Below are positions 36,801 to 49,523 of a stretch of 64,000 bases of DNA, in pieces (the first letter of the stretch is position 1; each line of letters begins with the position of its first letter). Source of the DNA: Harmothoe impar (taxonomy: Eukaryota > Annelida > Polychaeta > Phyllodocida > Polynoidae). Under the pieces are notes generated by a model. It was not told where the DNA came from, did no database searches, and saw only the letters and a program-made list of their open reading frames with translations. The stretch spans positions 39,409,191 to 39,473,190 of the forward strand of contig OX381710.1 of assembly GCA_947462335.1 (NCBI GenBank), given 5' to 3'. The position numbers and the translations under genes are program-made.

Positions 36801-39800
36801 GGAGAGGGAGCTCATAGGGAACCAGAAGAGTTCTAGAGAGTCGTTGCTGAAGATGAGTTGTTTGAGGTACTCTGTGTTATAAAAGACATCCCTCACTGGT
36901 AACCAGTTATCTGTGGCAATGTCTATTGTTCCAGGCTTAACACGGAATGTGACGTCATAAATGACACCAAAAAGACCCAGACTGGCCCGTGCAGCATTCA
37001 TGACCTCAGGGTCTGACATAACGTCAAAGCATCTCAGGTTTCCACTTCCGTCAATGACACGCATGCGGACAACATGGTCACCGATGGCCTGGGCAATCTC
37101 CGTCCCTGTACCCTGTATGAAGTAAGCGATAAAAGTTTACAAATTAATTATAAGAACTAATTAGCTGTAGGCATATCTCTTTAGAACAGCATTGCCATCT
37201 TCACAATGATCTGAGCGATACTGATAGACAGCAATTCTTACTTATTGATGCATACACAAACGTTTTCTAATCCAGGAAGAGTATTTCGGCCTCAATTCTT
37301 ATTTTTAAATTAAATTGCAATACATAACTACTCATGACAAATTTTACTCTGCGAACGGTGGATATGAAATTATCCAAATTAATAAAACATGGTGTTTAAA
37401 CATGATTATAATTATAGAGAGAATACCCACATGGCTTGCAGTGCACATGATGCCGCCCACAGTGGCTGTGCTGAATATGACATTGGAAGGCAGCTCAACA
37501 TTATTCTGCAGCTGGAACTGCAGCAGTTCTCCTGTTGAAACATTACACAGCGCTGTCAACTCGTAATGTCCAGGGTGAACCTGGAGAGAAAAGTCCATAT
37601 TCATGTTTAAATGGCACAGCGTTTGTAATTACTATGTTTATAGTAGCGATCGGTTATGGAGGGCACAATACAATTAGACCATGAGCCCATTTGATCTTCT
37701 ATAGTGGTTCGGTACCAATCAAAAGTATTAAACCAAACAACTTTTTTGGGGTTGATATCTGTTTATGAAACTCAAATCACTTTGCCAGACATGTGGATCA
37801 CCCAGCTTAGCTTCAGAATCTTGTTAAATCTTTAGAAAAATGGAATATTATTCACAAAATGCCACCGCCACAACTGGCAGCACTGTAGTCCTATGTCTTA
37901 GCATAGGTCCTGGCAGATTATTTGTCCACTAGGTGGTAGCACCTCTCAGGGATAGGGCTTTACCAAATTCTTGGTCAGGCAATGAATGTGAACATACCAG
38001 GCCTTTTTACTAATAATGGTAATAGATTGAAAATTGTGATCACGGGAAGCTCTTAACAAAGTTATTCTATATCCATTTGCTTTCATCAGGCGAGTCCCTA
38101 ATTCACAATGGGAAGATTTAAGAATCATCACATTTAGAGTTATTAGGTTGATTCAGGTAAAGTGGGACATCAGGTAAAGTGGGACAATTAACATGAAGGC
38201 CATTTTTAGGGGTCATTTTCTTTCCTGAGTGTAAAATTTTATTTTATTCTTAGAAATATATGTTTAACCCCTCTTAACTATACCTATCTCACCAAAGTTA
38301 AGAGGTAATCATACCTTCTAAATTTCAACATGATATGGGTGGAGAGCTTTTGCCGCTATAAATTCGGAAGTACATAAGAAATAGTACAATTATTTGTTAG
38401 TAATGGTACTAAGAATGATAACATGATATTTCAAAAAGTATGTATATATTAGGTACATATATTGTTTCTTTACATCTTGATATTTTTTTATTAGTCAGAT
38501 ATTGAAATGAAGTACACTGAGACCTTAAACGCAAGTGTCCCACTTTAGCTGAAGGTGTTAGGTAAAGTGGGACAGGCAGATTCAGGTTAAGTGGGACACT
38601 ATATTAATCCCCTTTCTCAGAGTAGTATTACCTGATATGCCTATATTTTGATTTATGATATGAAGAAATATCATAGCAAATATCATTACAATACTTAATT
38701 GTGTAAATAACACCAAATTATTTAGTATAACAGCCAGAATAGGGCTTCATTAGTGCCCCATTTTGTGGTTTATCTCGTGACTTAACTCATGATCAAGATT
38801 TAGATGAGCGATCCATTGACCTCCATCAGTAAACCATTGAGTTCCATCATAATTCAGATAATCATCATGAGATTTCTTACCTTTAATGATTTCTAAATCA
38901 TACATTATGATGTTGAATGGTAAAATCTGTAGCAAATTCATTTAGAATTGGTATTTGATATATACTGAGGCTAGAACCATAGAAAATCATTAACCGATAC
39001 TACATTCTAACAATTTATAGAAATTATTGCCATTTATAGTTATTTACAGTGATTAATTTGCCCCTGAAATGTTCTTAAATTACTACCTCATTAACAAAAC
39101 GTTTCATTTAAGATGCTTACAACTAAGAGTATGGGCTATATAATTGTGCATAACATTATTTAGCACTTTGTAAAAAATGATTTGAGGATAAAAATTCAGT
39201 TAAGTACAAATATGTTTTCATGTGACATGATGCAGTGCAGCTAGCCCACAGTTAGGCCCACATGCACAGTATGTTGGCAGTTTTACATTTATACTCTGTG
39301 TACTTGATTCATCCTGTAGGTGACCCTACATATATTTCCTTAATGTTTTTTATGCAGTGCATAAAAGTACATATCTCACCTTCAAAAATTGACATTTACC
39401 ATTTTTGTCACATGGATTATAAAGCATGGGGGTCGATTCTTATCAATTGTCCCACTTCATATGAAGCAAGTGTCCCACTTTACCAAAAATACAAGTAAAG
39501 TGGGACGCTTCAATTTTGAAATGGCATCTCTAAGAAATGGGCTATTTAGGCCACATTGGTTGAGGTATTTTTATTATATTTTGGTTTAAAGGAATAAATA
39601 CTGAACCTATTTGATGTGTTTGACATTTTCTACCAATCGTACCAAATGTGTAAATGGTACATAAAGTCAGAGTATGGTTTAGGTGTCCCACTTTACCTGA
39701 ATCAACCCTATTTGGCATTCATATATAGGAAAACTATCATGAGAGGATATTAATATGAGAGACATGGACTTAGGTTCATTCATCTTGAATTTTTTATTCT

Positions 39801-42800
39801 AATTTTATAAGGGATTAGGTGAACAGTAAATCATTACCTCCACAGATATCAGCATATATTTGCCATCACAGAAATAGTCATCAATCATATGATAAGAACA
39901 CTATAGCAGTGCTGAAAGGTGTTATTTTCTTTACATGACATACCGTAAATTCTCGCGTAGAAGCCGCGGCTTGTACGCGAGTCAGAGTCAGCTTTCTTTT
40001 GATACCAAACATGCCTATATAGGGTGCGGCTTATACGAGAGTTTTTATTAGTATACTACAGTACCAAAATCGCAATATTCAGACCCCCTCTGCGGCTTAT
40101 ATAATTTGTCAAAGTTAGGGGTGCGGCTTATACGCGAGTTAGGCTTATACGCGAGAATTTACGGTACTAGGTAACTATTTTAATGTAACCATAGATAGTT
40201 TAGACTGCATATTATGTGTGTTTTTCAATTTGCATCAAATATTGCATTAAAAAAGGATTTTCCAATAATTATTCTAAATATGCAAATGAATAAATTAAAG
40301 TATAAAGATTTAAGATGATAAGCTATGCAAGAGCTTTGATTCGGTTCTATTTTCAGCTTCTTATCTCAAATATTAGACTTATAAACTGCCTGTGGGAGAA
40401 TATGAAAAAAGCGTGATGTCACCATACGTCTCATAGGATTCTGAAGCTAAGATGGGCAACCCAGATGTCTGGCAAAGTGATTTGGGTACCTTAGACATGT
40501 ACAAATCCAAAATAAATTGTCTGGTTTACTACACTTCATTGGTACCCAAAAAGTCCTCGGCTCAAGGTCTAAATATTTGTAGGACCAACACACAATCAAG
40601 TTATGAAGAACATTAGCACTGTTGGAAGAGAATTCATTTTTTAAATGCTGCTCTTTGTCATATATGAAGAGTTTGGTTCCAAAACGCAATAAGCGCCAAA
40701 ATACAAAATCGGGAGAAAACAAGTCAGGGGTATTGTGTAGGGTAAATTGTGGAAAAAAAATTGTGGGAAAAAAAGTGAAAAAATTATATTCATTTAGAAG
40801 ATAGGGCCTGTCGAAAATTCAGTTTTTTTGCAAAACGCAACAAATCCAAAAGCAGTTTTTTTGCAAAACGCAATAAATCCACCTCATCAAACATGTTTTT
40901 TGTATGAATGACTGTATAAGTCTATAAGACTCATGCCCTTCCAGTCATTGACTATTGTGATGTTTTATATGATAAAGGTAGTGTTGACTTACTCGAAGAA
41001 CTACAAAGGGTTCAAAATAAATGTTTAAAGACATGTTTTCACGACCATATTCTAACCCCTACTGAGTTAGTACACGCCAAAGCGAAGTTACCTTCATTAA
41101 TACACAGACGTGAATTTCATATTAAAATGTATGCCTTTAAGAGGTCAAATATGGAAAAATATCTCTATGTAAAACCTAGGGTTACTAGGTTATCAAATGC
41201 TCCCATATTGAAATATTCAATCATAAAATGTGCATCATATGAACGTTCTGTATTGGTAAAATGTGGCCAGAGTTGGAATGCCCTTGATGTTCCCACTAGA
41301 AGTATTAAGTGTGTTAAAGTCTTTAAGAAAAAAATGAAAGATGTACTTGAAACCACCATACCTAAACTACCCGGTACTTAAGTTCTTCTATGTCTTGTTA
41401 ACTGATACAGAATGCATTAATCTATTTTGTAGGGGGGTAAATTCATGATGTAAGACTTATTACAGCAGATAGGATGTGAAATCATTTTCCTAATAAGACC
41501 CGTTAATTTTATACTGTTATGCAGACTTTATCTAATGATTGCACCATCTAAACAGGTTTTACCTGACGGTGTATATCATAAACTTGTTGACTGAATACTG
41601 TAACTACGTGCTATTACATTTAGAGTAATATTTATTACAACCGAGTTATGTGCAAGGAATGGAGAAGCGAACACATGTATGTCATACATTGTACTTTAAT
41701 TCAATCTGGTCAATAAAGTTTAAATTTGTTCAAAAAAAATTCTTTTATGTGTACGGTCTAAATAAGGCTTTATCAAATACAATCTTGGTCTACATTGTTA
41801 ATAGCATTATTTGAAAATAAAGATAACAATTTATTTAGAAGGCATTTGAAATATGGACACACATACTACGTTTCATGATTTTTGTGGATTTATTGCGTTT
41901 TGCAAAAAAACTGCTTTTGGATTTATTGTGTTTTGCAAAAAAACTAAATTGAACAAATTAAATCCTTTTTCTAAATTAGAGAAAAATGATGCAAGGGTTT
42001 TTAAAAGCTACTTGTTGGTGTTTCATGTATGTCTCACTATACCAAGAAAATTAAATATCAAAATAAAAATGGCTATTACTGATTTTATGGACATATGCAG
42101 AAAAACAGATTTTGGATTTATTGCGTTTTGCAAAAAAACTGAAAATTGAAATTAAATCATCCTTTTTCTACCAGAAAAAAAATCCAAGGATTTCAAAAAT
42201 CGATTTCTAGGTATTTTATTTGTGGCATTTTAATCATTAGTCATTAAAGAAAAATGCTTTCTATTCACCAATTCGTAAAATTCAAAAATACGCTATTATC
42301 TCAAAACTCATGAAATGGATTTGTTGCGTTTTGCAACGAAACTCTTCATATTCTAACTGAAATATCAGGGTAAATCCCACACCTCCCATTTACAGAAAAC
42401 TCCATGCTCTTCAGCTTTTGACTTGACAAATGTGAGTAATGTGCTTACTCTTAGGTCATTTACACCCATCAGGAGGACAGTCCAAATGTTCATCTATCCC
42501 AGACGTACATATAACCCCTATAGACCGATGCAACATAATAGGGTGACCTTTCAGAAAAGTTGTTGATAAAGTTTTTGAACATTTCTGAAGCGTGACCAGC
42601 AGATACATGAATATAATCTCAAAATCCTGCATTCAACAGATATACATTTGGAAAGAGAATTGTGAATTATTTCCTTATATAAGATGTTAATAGACATAGC
42701 CGTTTATTGTATATAAAAAAAGAGTATTTTCTGCATGGGTCTGTAGCTATAGTCGACACAGACCAATTCATACAACATATCATAAGCATATATCCCATGT

Positions 42801-45800
42801 TATTGCCAACAAATATGATGAAGGAAAAGAGCTAGAAGCAATGTACATAAGCGTGCTTTCCACTGCCTGACCTGCGTCTGATCTTACACCACAGACCTGC
42901 CAACTTCCACATGTATGTTACTGACTCTCCAATCATCTTATCAGAGGGAGGGAAATGGTCTATGGCTTGTTGGAGAGCCTGGACACCAACCAAACCTCAG
43001 CCAGGAGATGGTGGCTCGCTGGTTCCTGGATAATATGCTTCGGTACCTGCCAAATATCTCATTGTAATAATTCACTGAACCAGCCTAACTGTCCTTCATG
43101 TAGTGCACTGTAAAAACAGCTTCATCTTGCCTTTAGATTCAAATAGGGGACCTATCTAAGTAAGAGATCAGTCACATTTTGTTTTGCCGCAGTCAATTAT
43201 CAGATTGTCATTCTGACCAATATCCTTATGCCTTACCTGGGATAGCCACTACAGACTAAGCCATGGCGCACAAAGATGATTGGTGTATTAGTGGCAACTT
43301 ATGGTACCAATAGCATGTCATGACCATCTAACAGTCATGCATTGTATACCTACCTAGTTTACCATGGGAACTATGTACATGAACCATGAACCAGTTAACT
43401 ACTGGGGCAACCTTATTGTCACTAGACCGGCTCCACACCCCTCTGTAAGTATAGGGTCCTATATATAGTTAACTCTATCCTAATCCTGCACATGGGTTAG
43501 ATATTGTATACAAGTACAAGACATTAGTGCACTCTCATTTTCAGATTTTGTTGTGGCGTGAAATAGGGCCTACATGATGGTTATAATGATAACAATTATA
43601 ACAACAGTCATAGGTATATGGTGTAATCAGTGGTTGTGTAACAGCTTAATGATGTTTATATTCTTTTTTTTGAATATTAGATATGTCTAAGATAAATGGC
43701 TTCTGAGACAGCAGAGAATGTTTCAAGTCATAACATGATTAGGAATTTCTAAACGTCTAGATCTAGACAGAGATGTATCTAATTACATAGGCCTGACGTA
43801 AATTGGTGTAGCTTTTAGGTCGGAACTAGCTAATTCTGCAAGGGTTAAATTATGGACGTTTATTATCTCTGAATATTTATAATAGTCTCCATAATTAGTA
43901 TCTCTTTAATTATTACATACATACTTGTATGAGTTCCATCCGGGGCCCGTCGTGGCGGGTCAGGTGACTGGTGTAGAGCGCCACCTGGCCCTCATCCGGG
44001 TACAGCGGGGACCAGGAGAAGGCGCCCCCTACAGGCCGTATCCGTAACCCGCTCAGGGACGCCGCACGCACCACCCTCTGCACCTCATCCAGCGTCTGCG
44101 GCTGCAAATACATGTGCATGTTTAACAAAATTATTAGTGACATACACTGGGAAAAGGGACCTTAGTGCACCATGCACTAAGGGCCTTTTTCGCAGATCAT
44201 GCCACAGTCTTAGTAAATAAAACTGTATAAGGCGGCTTAGTCTCGTCACATGATCACTAACTTGCAGTACGGGCTCCCTATCTAATCGCACGCAGGCTTG
44301 AAGGATGGGCGATATTTTTGTCTTCATATATTTGCACTAATTAATATAAAAAGTTGGGCTTTAGAAATTTAGATTTGGGACATCTGTATAGGCCAACTAA
44401 GATGTGGGTATTTTCAGTTAGAAACGACAAAAAAAAAGATGACAAACGTAGGTGCCCTGTTCATCCACTGTACATAATATGGACATTTAGGCCACATGGA
44501 TTATCCCATGCATGTAGTCTTTTATATCCTCTATGATGTACGGCTAATTCTGACGAAATGTAACAAACTGGACTGGCAGGGGCCAGAAATACTGATTTTA
44601 GATGAGATACAAAACATTTGCCATGGTATAATATAGTTATTGGGCTACTGTGTGTATTGGGCTAAATGTATAGGAAAATATATGTTTTCATGGCCAAAAT
44701 TCACAATTTTGTAGTTTAGAATTCATTGATTGTTAGAAGTGGAGAAAATGTAAGTCTACCTTACTGCATTACTGGCTGTATTAGCTTTAATTTGATACAA
44801 ATGTACCAAATATGCCAATATGTGTCCATTTTTATCATGTTTTTCATAAAAATATGTTTTTCATACCAGCACAAAAGATAGCATGGGTACCGCCAATTTT
44901 TTTTTGCCCAACGGAGTTTATAGTCTTTAAGGAACTATCTGTATTTGTAGGAGGCCTGAATCTGTATTCAATTTGGGCCTGTTATCTTTAAGGCCCTCCC
45001 TTAACAGTAACAGCAGTTCATGCCTGTAATTATTCTATACATCTATTAGTCAGTGCATTCGTATAGGGTGTGAGAAGTGGTGGAAACTCTGTATTCCTCC
45101 TGAACAGAACCCCACGCCCTATCAACCTGCTAGCATTGTGGTGAGGTCACCTGGATGTTATAATTATGTGTAACTGTAAGTAGACTGAAACCCTACCACA
45201 GAATGAGGTGAACCATAATTGGGGCTGTCCATAAATGACGTCATGCTGCAGGAGGGGGGAGGGGGAGTACCAGGGACCATGACAAAAAATGACAAGGGGG
45301 GGAGGGGGGGTCAAGTGGTACATGACGTCATGTTTGAAAAAAAAGTGGAAAGCTCTTCCTCACCTACCCTGGGCGCGGCAAACAGTGGACGGCTCTATTC
45401 CTCACCCTCCTGATACACTACAGAATTGCCCCCACACAATTTACAAATGATTCTGCTGCCACTGACGGGATGGGGAATGCAATACAGGAGGAGTGGGGTT
45501 ATTAGGAAGGGGGGGGGGGACAGGAGGAGATTTCTGAAGCCTATGGCAAAACAAAATGGTCAGGGTATGGCATTATATTCTCCTGACACGCCTTACCTTC
45601 TCAGTATAATATTTGGTGTTGACTGGAGAAAATTTGTGGGTGCCCCTGCCACCTCCACCTCCACCTCCAGGTCAGGGTGTTAGTCTATAAAGTCTTGCTC
45701 GAAAAGCACTCAATGCACCAGTTTACTTATGACTCAGTCATAGAACGAGGGAATGGGATGCAGAAGAAAGAGTTAAGGGCTGGGGCACAAAAATGGCATA

Positions 45801-47627
45801 ATTATTTAAGGACGCCTTTAGGCCTAAGGGTGGGGGAAAGATCTTCAATGCATCAAAACCACCACCCCTCTTCTGAAAATTGTTCAAAGGTGTACACTGC
45901 TACAAGTACAGAATTGTGGAAAAGATCTGTTGCCCTATTTAGGGCCATCTCTCTTCATAATGCCTTTTGATGAGGCAAATAATTGTTTTGTAGTTAAAAA
46001 TTTCAACGTGCCTTCCCTGAGGCTGTGATGTCCCCCACTCACCCCACCCCCCTCCAGCCACAGGGAATAAATGGACTCAAGTCCATTCCCTCAAGCATTA
46101 CATGAAGGCCTACACATATTGATTAATGTACACCCTAGGGGGAGCTGTGAGCCTTTGCTAATGTAATTTTTTTTACGCTTATGGGGGGGGGGGTCCTCTC
46201 TGTATGACGTCATATTTTGAGGGGGGGTCAAGGGTTGCATGACGAAACATGACAAGGGGGGAGGGGGGGGGTCAAAAATGGTCCAAAAAAGCATGACGTC
46301 ATTTATGGACGGCCCCAATAGTACCCACATTCATACTGCATTACAACCCATGGATTTCAAGAGTTTTCCTATAGTGTAAATCGCCAAATAAATCGATTAA
46401 GGACACTCAATGTATTCTTAAACAGTGGAAGGTGCGAAAAGGGTACCCTAACCCATACCGACCTGAGCAAGTCTAGGTACTACTTTGAAAAATGCAGTAA
46501 AAAAAAACGATGTCAACATGTGAAATGAATAGCTACATACATACTTCGAACATGTTTCATGTGTACAACTTTTGTGCTCTTGGTTTTCTCGAGTGGTATT
46601 TTTTTTTCTTGTTTTGCCTCGCAATGAGTCTAGGGTACCAATATAACACTGTTTTTCTTTGTAGCAATTCAGCGTGTTGTACGTGTACACCGAGGGGGGG
46701 GGGGGGCAACTCAGTCCCAAACATGCTGGAAGGTGTGGTCACGAAATGGAGCGAAATGGGTCATTTTTAAACCTCCAGGGAGTGGGACTATGAACTCCGT
46801 TATGGATATATTTGTGCATGTGACGTTTAGGGTAGTGATACTGAATGTCAAAACCTGCATACTTACTGCTCCATGAAAACCCCCCAAAAAATTACATTCT
46901 AGATGAAATGTATTGTAAAAAACCTAATGGTTGAGGCTCATGACCACACATCCCGGTAAAATCAATTCAAATCGCTCCCTGGAGGTTTACACCCTATGTT
47001 TGCATAGGGATTTCTACATAAACAAGTTGGCCTAGACTCACATAATACTGAATTCTAAATGTTATTGTTGTGATAGTATACGACCGGAGGATTTGGCAAG
47101 ACCCCATGCTGGGAGGTCTTTGATAGGTGCCAACACATTAACATGAGATACATGTACCACCTAATTATACTAGTCTATTTAACAGTCCCTTCACAATGCT
47201 AATTAGGCCATATTGGTATACCACTTCTGAAGAGTGATCCCCTGTTGAAAAAGATACACCCCCTACGGTATAATCAATAGATTTCCTATTTCTCTATGTC
47301 TGAAGAAGATCAAATAATTTGATCGAAAGGCTGCACAATTATGAGCAAACAATCCACCATCGTATATGATACCCCAATCCATTAGTTAAAAAATAATGTA
47401 ATGTGTGTTCTTTTTGTCTGTTTCTTAATACGATTTTCTTACTTCCACATTTATAATATATATTTTAAAAAGCCATAATGAGACTGCCTTACCCTGACTG
47501 CTAAGACATAGTTAGTGTGCTGGGTTCTCATCTTGTTGGTAAAGCTCTCGGCTGTTACCACGGGCGTCTCCCCCACAGCCCTCTGTAGCTGCTGCCGGGC
47601 ATCCTCACAGCACGGGCTACCCATCAT
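33863..47627 (-). CDS. FAD-dependent aldonolactone-oxidase-like enzyme (VAO/ALO family), 8 coding exons
   Basis: Minus-strand exons in order: 47627-47493, 44101-43925, 37580-37431, 37112-36783, 36409-36041, 35471-35333, 35077-34890, 34462-33863. All junction phases agree, giving 695 residues. The FAD-binding half carries NYVLAVRPQTLDEVQ, RPVGGAFSWSP (66-76) and TVGGIMCTASHGTG across an exon junction. The C-terminal half ends with the ALO signature ARPHWGK (HWGK at 479-482) and DPCRTFFNSTLE. This fold oxidises sugar lactones, as in gulonolactone or arabinonolactone oxidase, but the substrate here is unknown. The residue that is His in covalently flavinylated members is Phe73. A 165-residue Cys/His- and Gln/Val-rich tail follows the ALO domain. 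The start is uncertain: the frame stays open upstream of the paired ATGs at 47627-47622 and would add RRHFSTNS-like residues. Confidence 0.85.
38146..39707. mobile_element. 1.56-kb TIR element, GATTCAGGTAAAGTGGGACA family
   Basis: The left end carries GATTCAGGTAAAGTGGGACA after GGTT, and the right end carries its inverse at 39684-39707. The core AGGTAAAGTGGGACA recurs inside, direct near 38172 and 38560 and inverted near 39450 and 39475. This is the pattern of subterminal transposase-binding repeats. A TATT on both flanks may be the target duplication. No transposase frame is seen. It lies in an oxidase intron. Confidence 0.75.
39943..40164. mobile_element. 222-bp MITE with CCGTAAATTCTCGCGTA ends and TA target
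   Basis: The ends CCGTAAATTCTCGCGTA are perfectly inverted and flanked by TA at 39941-39942 and 40165-40166. Inside, GCGGCTTATACGCGAG-type motifs recur about four times. It is non-autonomous; the TA duplication is compatible with a Tc1/mariner-like or related transposase. Confidence 0.8.
40819..42345. repeat. Inverted and direct repeats of a GCAAAACGCAA-AAATCC module around a LINE fragment
   Basis: Two tandem modules at 40819-40881 (TTTTTTTGCAAAACGCAA then AAATCC) are inverted as two modules at 41883-41946. Further single modules lie near 42113 and 42317. The arms bracket the reverse-transcriptase fragment at 40920-41381. The sequence shows arm symmetry; whether the whole is one element is inference. 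Confidence 0.6.
40920..41381 (+). pseudogene. C-terminal fragment of a non-LTR retrotransposon reverse transcriptase
   Basis: An open frame of about 154 codons contains LPVIDYCDVLYDKGS, then LEELQRVQNKCLK and SWNALDVPTRSIKCVKVFKK. This is the pattern seen after the reverse transcriptase core of CR1/Jockey-type LINEs. The catalytic core is absent, so the insertion is 5'-truncated. It is a different lineage from the element at 29700-31845 and lies in an intron of the oxidase gene, on the opposite strand. Confidence 0.7.
44136..44205. repeat. Second copy of the small palindromic element
   Basis: On the minus strand this reads GATCTGCGAAAAAGGCCC then TTAGTGCA-GGTGCACTAAGG, closely matching 33343-33393. 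It lies 35 bases upstream of an oxidase exon acceptor. Confidence 0.6.
45217..46321. mobile_element. 1.1-kb TIR element with GTCCATAAATGACGTCAT ends
   Basis: The left end GGGGCTGTCCATAAATGACG is inverted at the right as CGTCATTTATGGACGGCCCC. Both subterminal regions carry G-runs and a catgacaaaa/catgacaagg motif, also inverted. There is no transposase-sized frame. It lies in the large first intron of the oxidase gene. The target duplication is not certain. Confidence 0.75.
46767..46991. mobile_element. 225-bp TIR element with TAAACCTCCAGGGAG ends
   Basis: TAAACCTCCAGGGAG at 46768 is inverted as CTCCCTGGAGGTTTA ending near 46990. The interior is AT-rich and non-coding. It is probably a MITE; its family is not recognised. 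Confidence 0.6.
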
Positions 47628-47644
47628 GGAGTTTGTAGAAAAAT

Positions 47645-47775
47645 GTCGTCTGCTTAATCCTAAGTTTGCAGAATACTCCAGAAGATTAGTAAAAGTCGTC
47701 TGCTTTAAAGAAAAGTCGTCTGCGTAATCCTAAGTTTGTAGAATACTCCAGAAGATTAGTAAAGGTCGTCTGCTT
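47645..47775. repeat. 70-bp tandem duplication beside the oxidase start
   Basis: GTCGTCTGC recurs at 47645, 47695, 47715 and 47765. The 50-base block with TAATCCTAAGTTTG and AATACTCCAGAAGATTAGTA is repeated at a 70-base offset. It sits directly upstream of the first oxidase coding exon. Confidence 0.8.
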
Positions 47776-48938
47776 TTCTTGTTGCGACTAAGAAGTCATG
47801 GAAAATGGAAGGAAGTCGCATCTGTATACAAAGGGCGTGTCTATTGTAGGCCTAAATGTGATTTTGAATGTCTCTAAGGTTGTAATTTGCTGCTTAGAAA
47901 TGGGTTTCTTTCACAAAGTTATAGTCATGTCGTTTTGTCCTCTCAGCTGGTTATAGCGTTATATGGGTGTACCTCCTATGAGACCCATTATATCTCAATG
48001 GTGTGGGTCTACCTGATGCCTCGGGTCTTGTGCAGGGTCCGTGACTGGTGGTACCAAAGTGGAAGAAGCCCATGCATGGACATCACTAGAACCGCCCTTG
48101 CCGTTCCACTCTGACTGTTTCTGTGTTTCTGTACTAGTATACCTAATACTGAACCCACCCCAGCTCGTGGATACTGGTGTGTGGGGGATAAAAGAAGGCA
48201 GTGGTGGTTGTGGGGGTGCCAATAAGTTATGGAGAATTACCGAAAGAAACTCGGACAAACAGACAAAGAAGCACCTTTGCAGGTGTATTACACACAGAGA
48301 AGAATACACAATGTAGCCCCTTCTATTTGACATAGAACTCTGTGTACAATGTAGTACATGACTGTATAACATTTCCCTTACCTAGTAAAATAATGCCATA
48401 ATATCATAACGACCTCATACTCATAGATACGTACCATGACATTGTGATTTGATGAAAGACGTAACTTGTTGTTATTACTTGTAGTATATTTCAAGTTATA
48501 CTCAATAAAAGCTAGTTAAAACTCAAACTCAATGTACAGTTAATGTTATACAGTATGCAAGCATCTTCTATACGATAACCCTATTGCCAGATAAAGTATG
48601 TTTATGTATACTTCTATTGAATATATTCATAGCTCCTCCAATGCAGGGTGGGGGTGGAAGTAAATTCGGTTTATTTAACGGGCCTTTGAATTCCTAATTA
48701 TCCCTGCAATACAGTAGGGGAGAGGGGGGCACGTTGAACCACTGGGCATGTTGGGCTGAGCTCCCTATTCCGCATTAGCTAGATGATCACTGCACAGCGC
48801 CATCTTGTCTGGTGCCAGTGCCGTTTCCTCTGCTAACTATAGAAGCCTGCTGATTAGCTGAAGCTAGTTTCTGTCATGACGAAATTTGGTGTTTTAGGGG
48901 TCGTAAATCTTTCAAATATAGGCCTCTATTGTGTCTGC
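47776..48938. other. Sequence upstream of the oxidase gene, no gene seen
   Basis: Short open frames only. A minus-strand donor-like site near 48012 could belong to a 5' untranslated exon of the oxidase gene, but nothing else supports it. Confidence 0.35.
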
Positions 48939-49523
48939 TTAGGTCATCTGTTCAGATTGGGGGAGTGGTAAGAACTCTGACCTACCAATCCATGCATCAT
49001 GGGTTCAGAGCCATGTCAATGTTCACACATACCTTTAAAATGTATTTTGGTAGGTCAAAATTGTGATAGTTTACAACTTGGTTGTAAAGATCCTTAACAC
49101 CAGATAGATATTTATAGTGTAATCTAAAATGGTTTTGTATTGTTGCATTGGGTTTTCGTTGTAAATAATATAACTTTTTCTTACCAACTATAAAAAAGGA
49201 TAATTTGCCTTGGCATGGATTTGAACTTATTACCCCTGATATTGATTGGCCAGTGTCCTAACCACTCCCCCAATCCTAACAGGTGACATGAGAAATATTC
49301 AAATACAACTGATTCAAAACCATTTTAGATTACACTATACATATTTATCTTATGTAAAGGATCTTTACAACCAAATTGTATACTCTCACAATTTTTGACC
49401 TACCAAAAATACATGTTAAAATTATGTGTGAACAAAAAGGCCTAGACCTGGATTTGAACCCATGACCCATTGATTGGTAGGCCACAGTCCTTACCACTCC
49501 CCCAATCCGAACAGATGACCTAA
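48939..49523. mobile_element. Palindrome of tRNA-like SINE copies
   Basis: The left arm (48939-49137) and right arm (49315-49523) are inverted copies, both starting TTAGGTCATCTGTTC at the outside. Each outer end has an A-box-like TGGGGGAGTGG and a B-box-like GGGTTCAAATCC, as in tRNA-derived SINEs. The loop holds a third partial copy near 49195-49290 on the minus strand. No intact tRNA cloverleaf is apparent. Confidence 0.6.

Noticed and set aside
48955..49015. Functional tRNA gene
   Set aside because: A- and B-box-like motifs are present but a proper cloverleaf and acceptor stem are not apparent. A SINE head explains it better.
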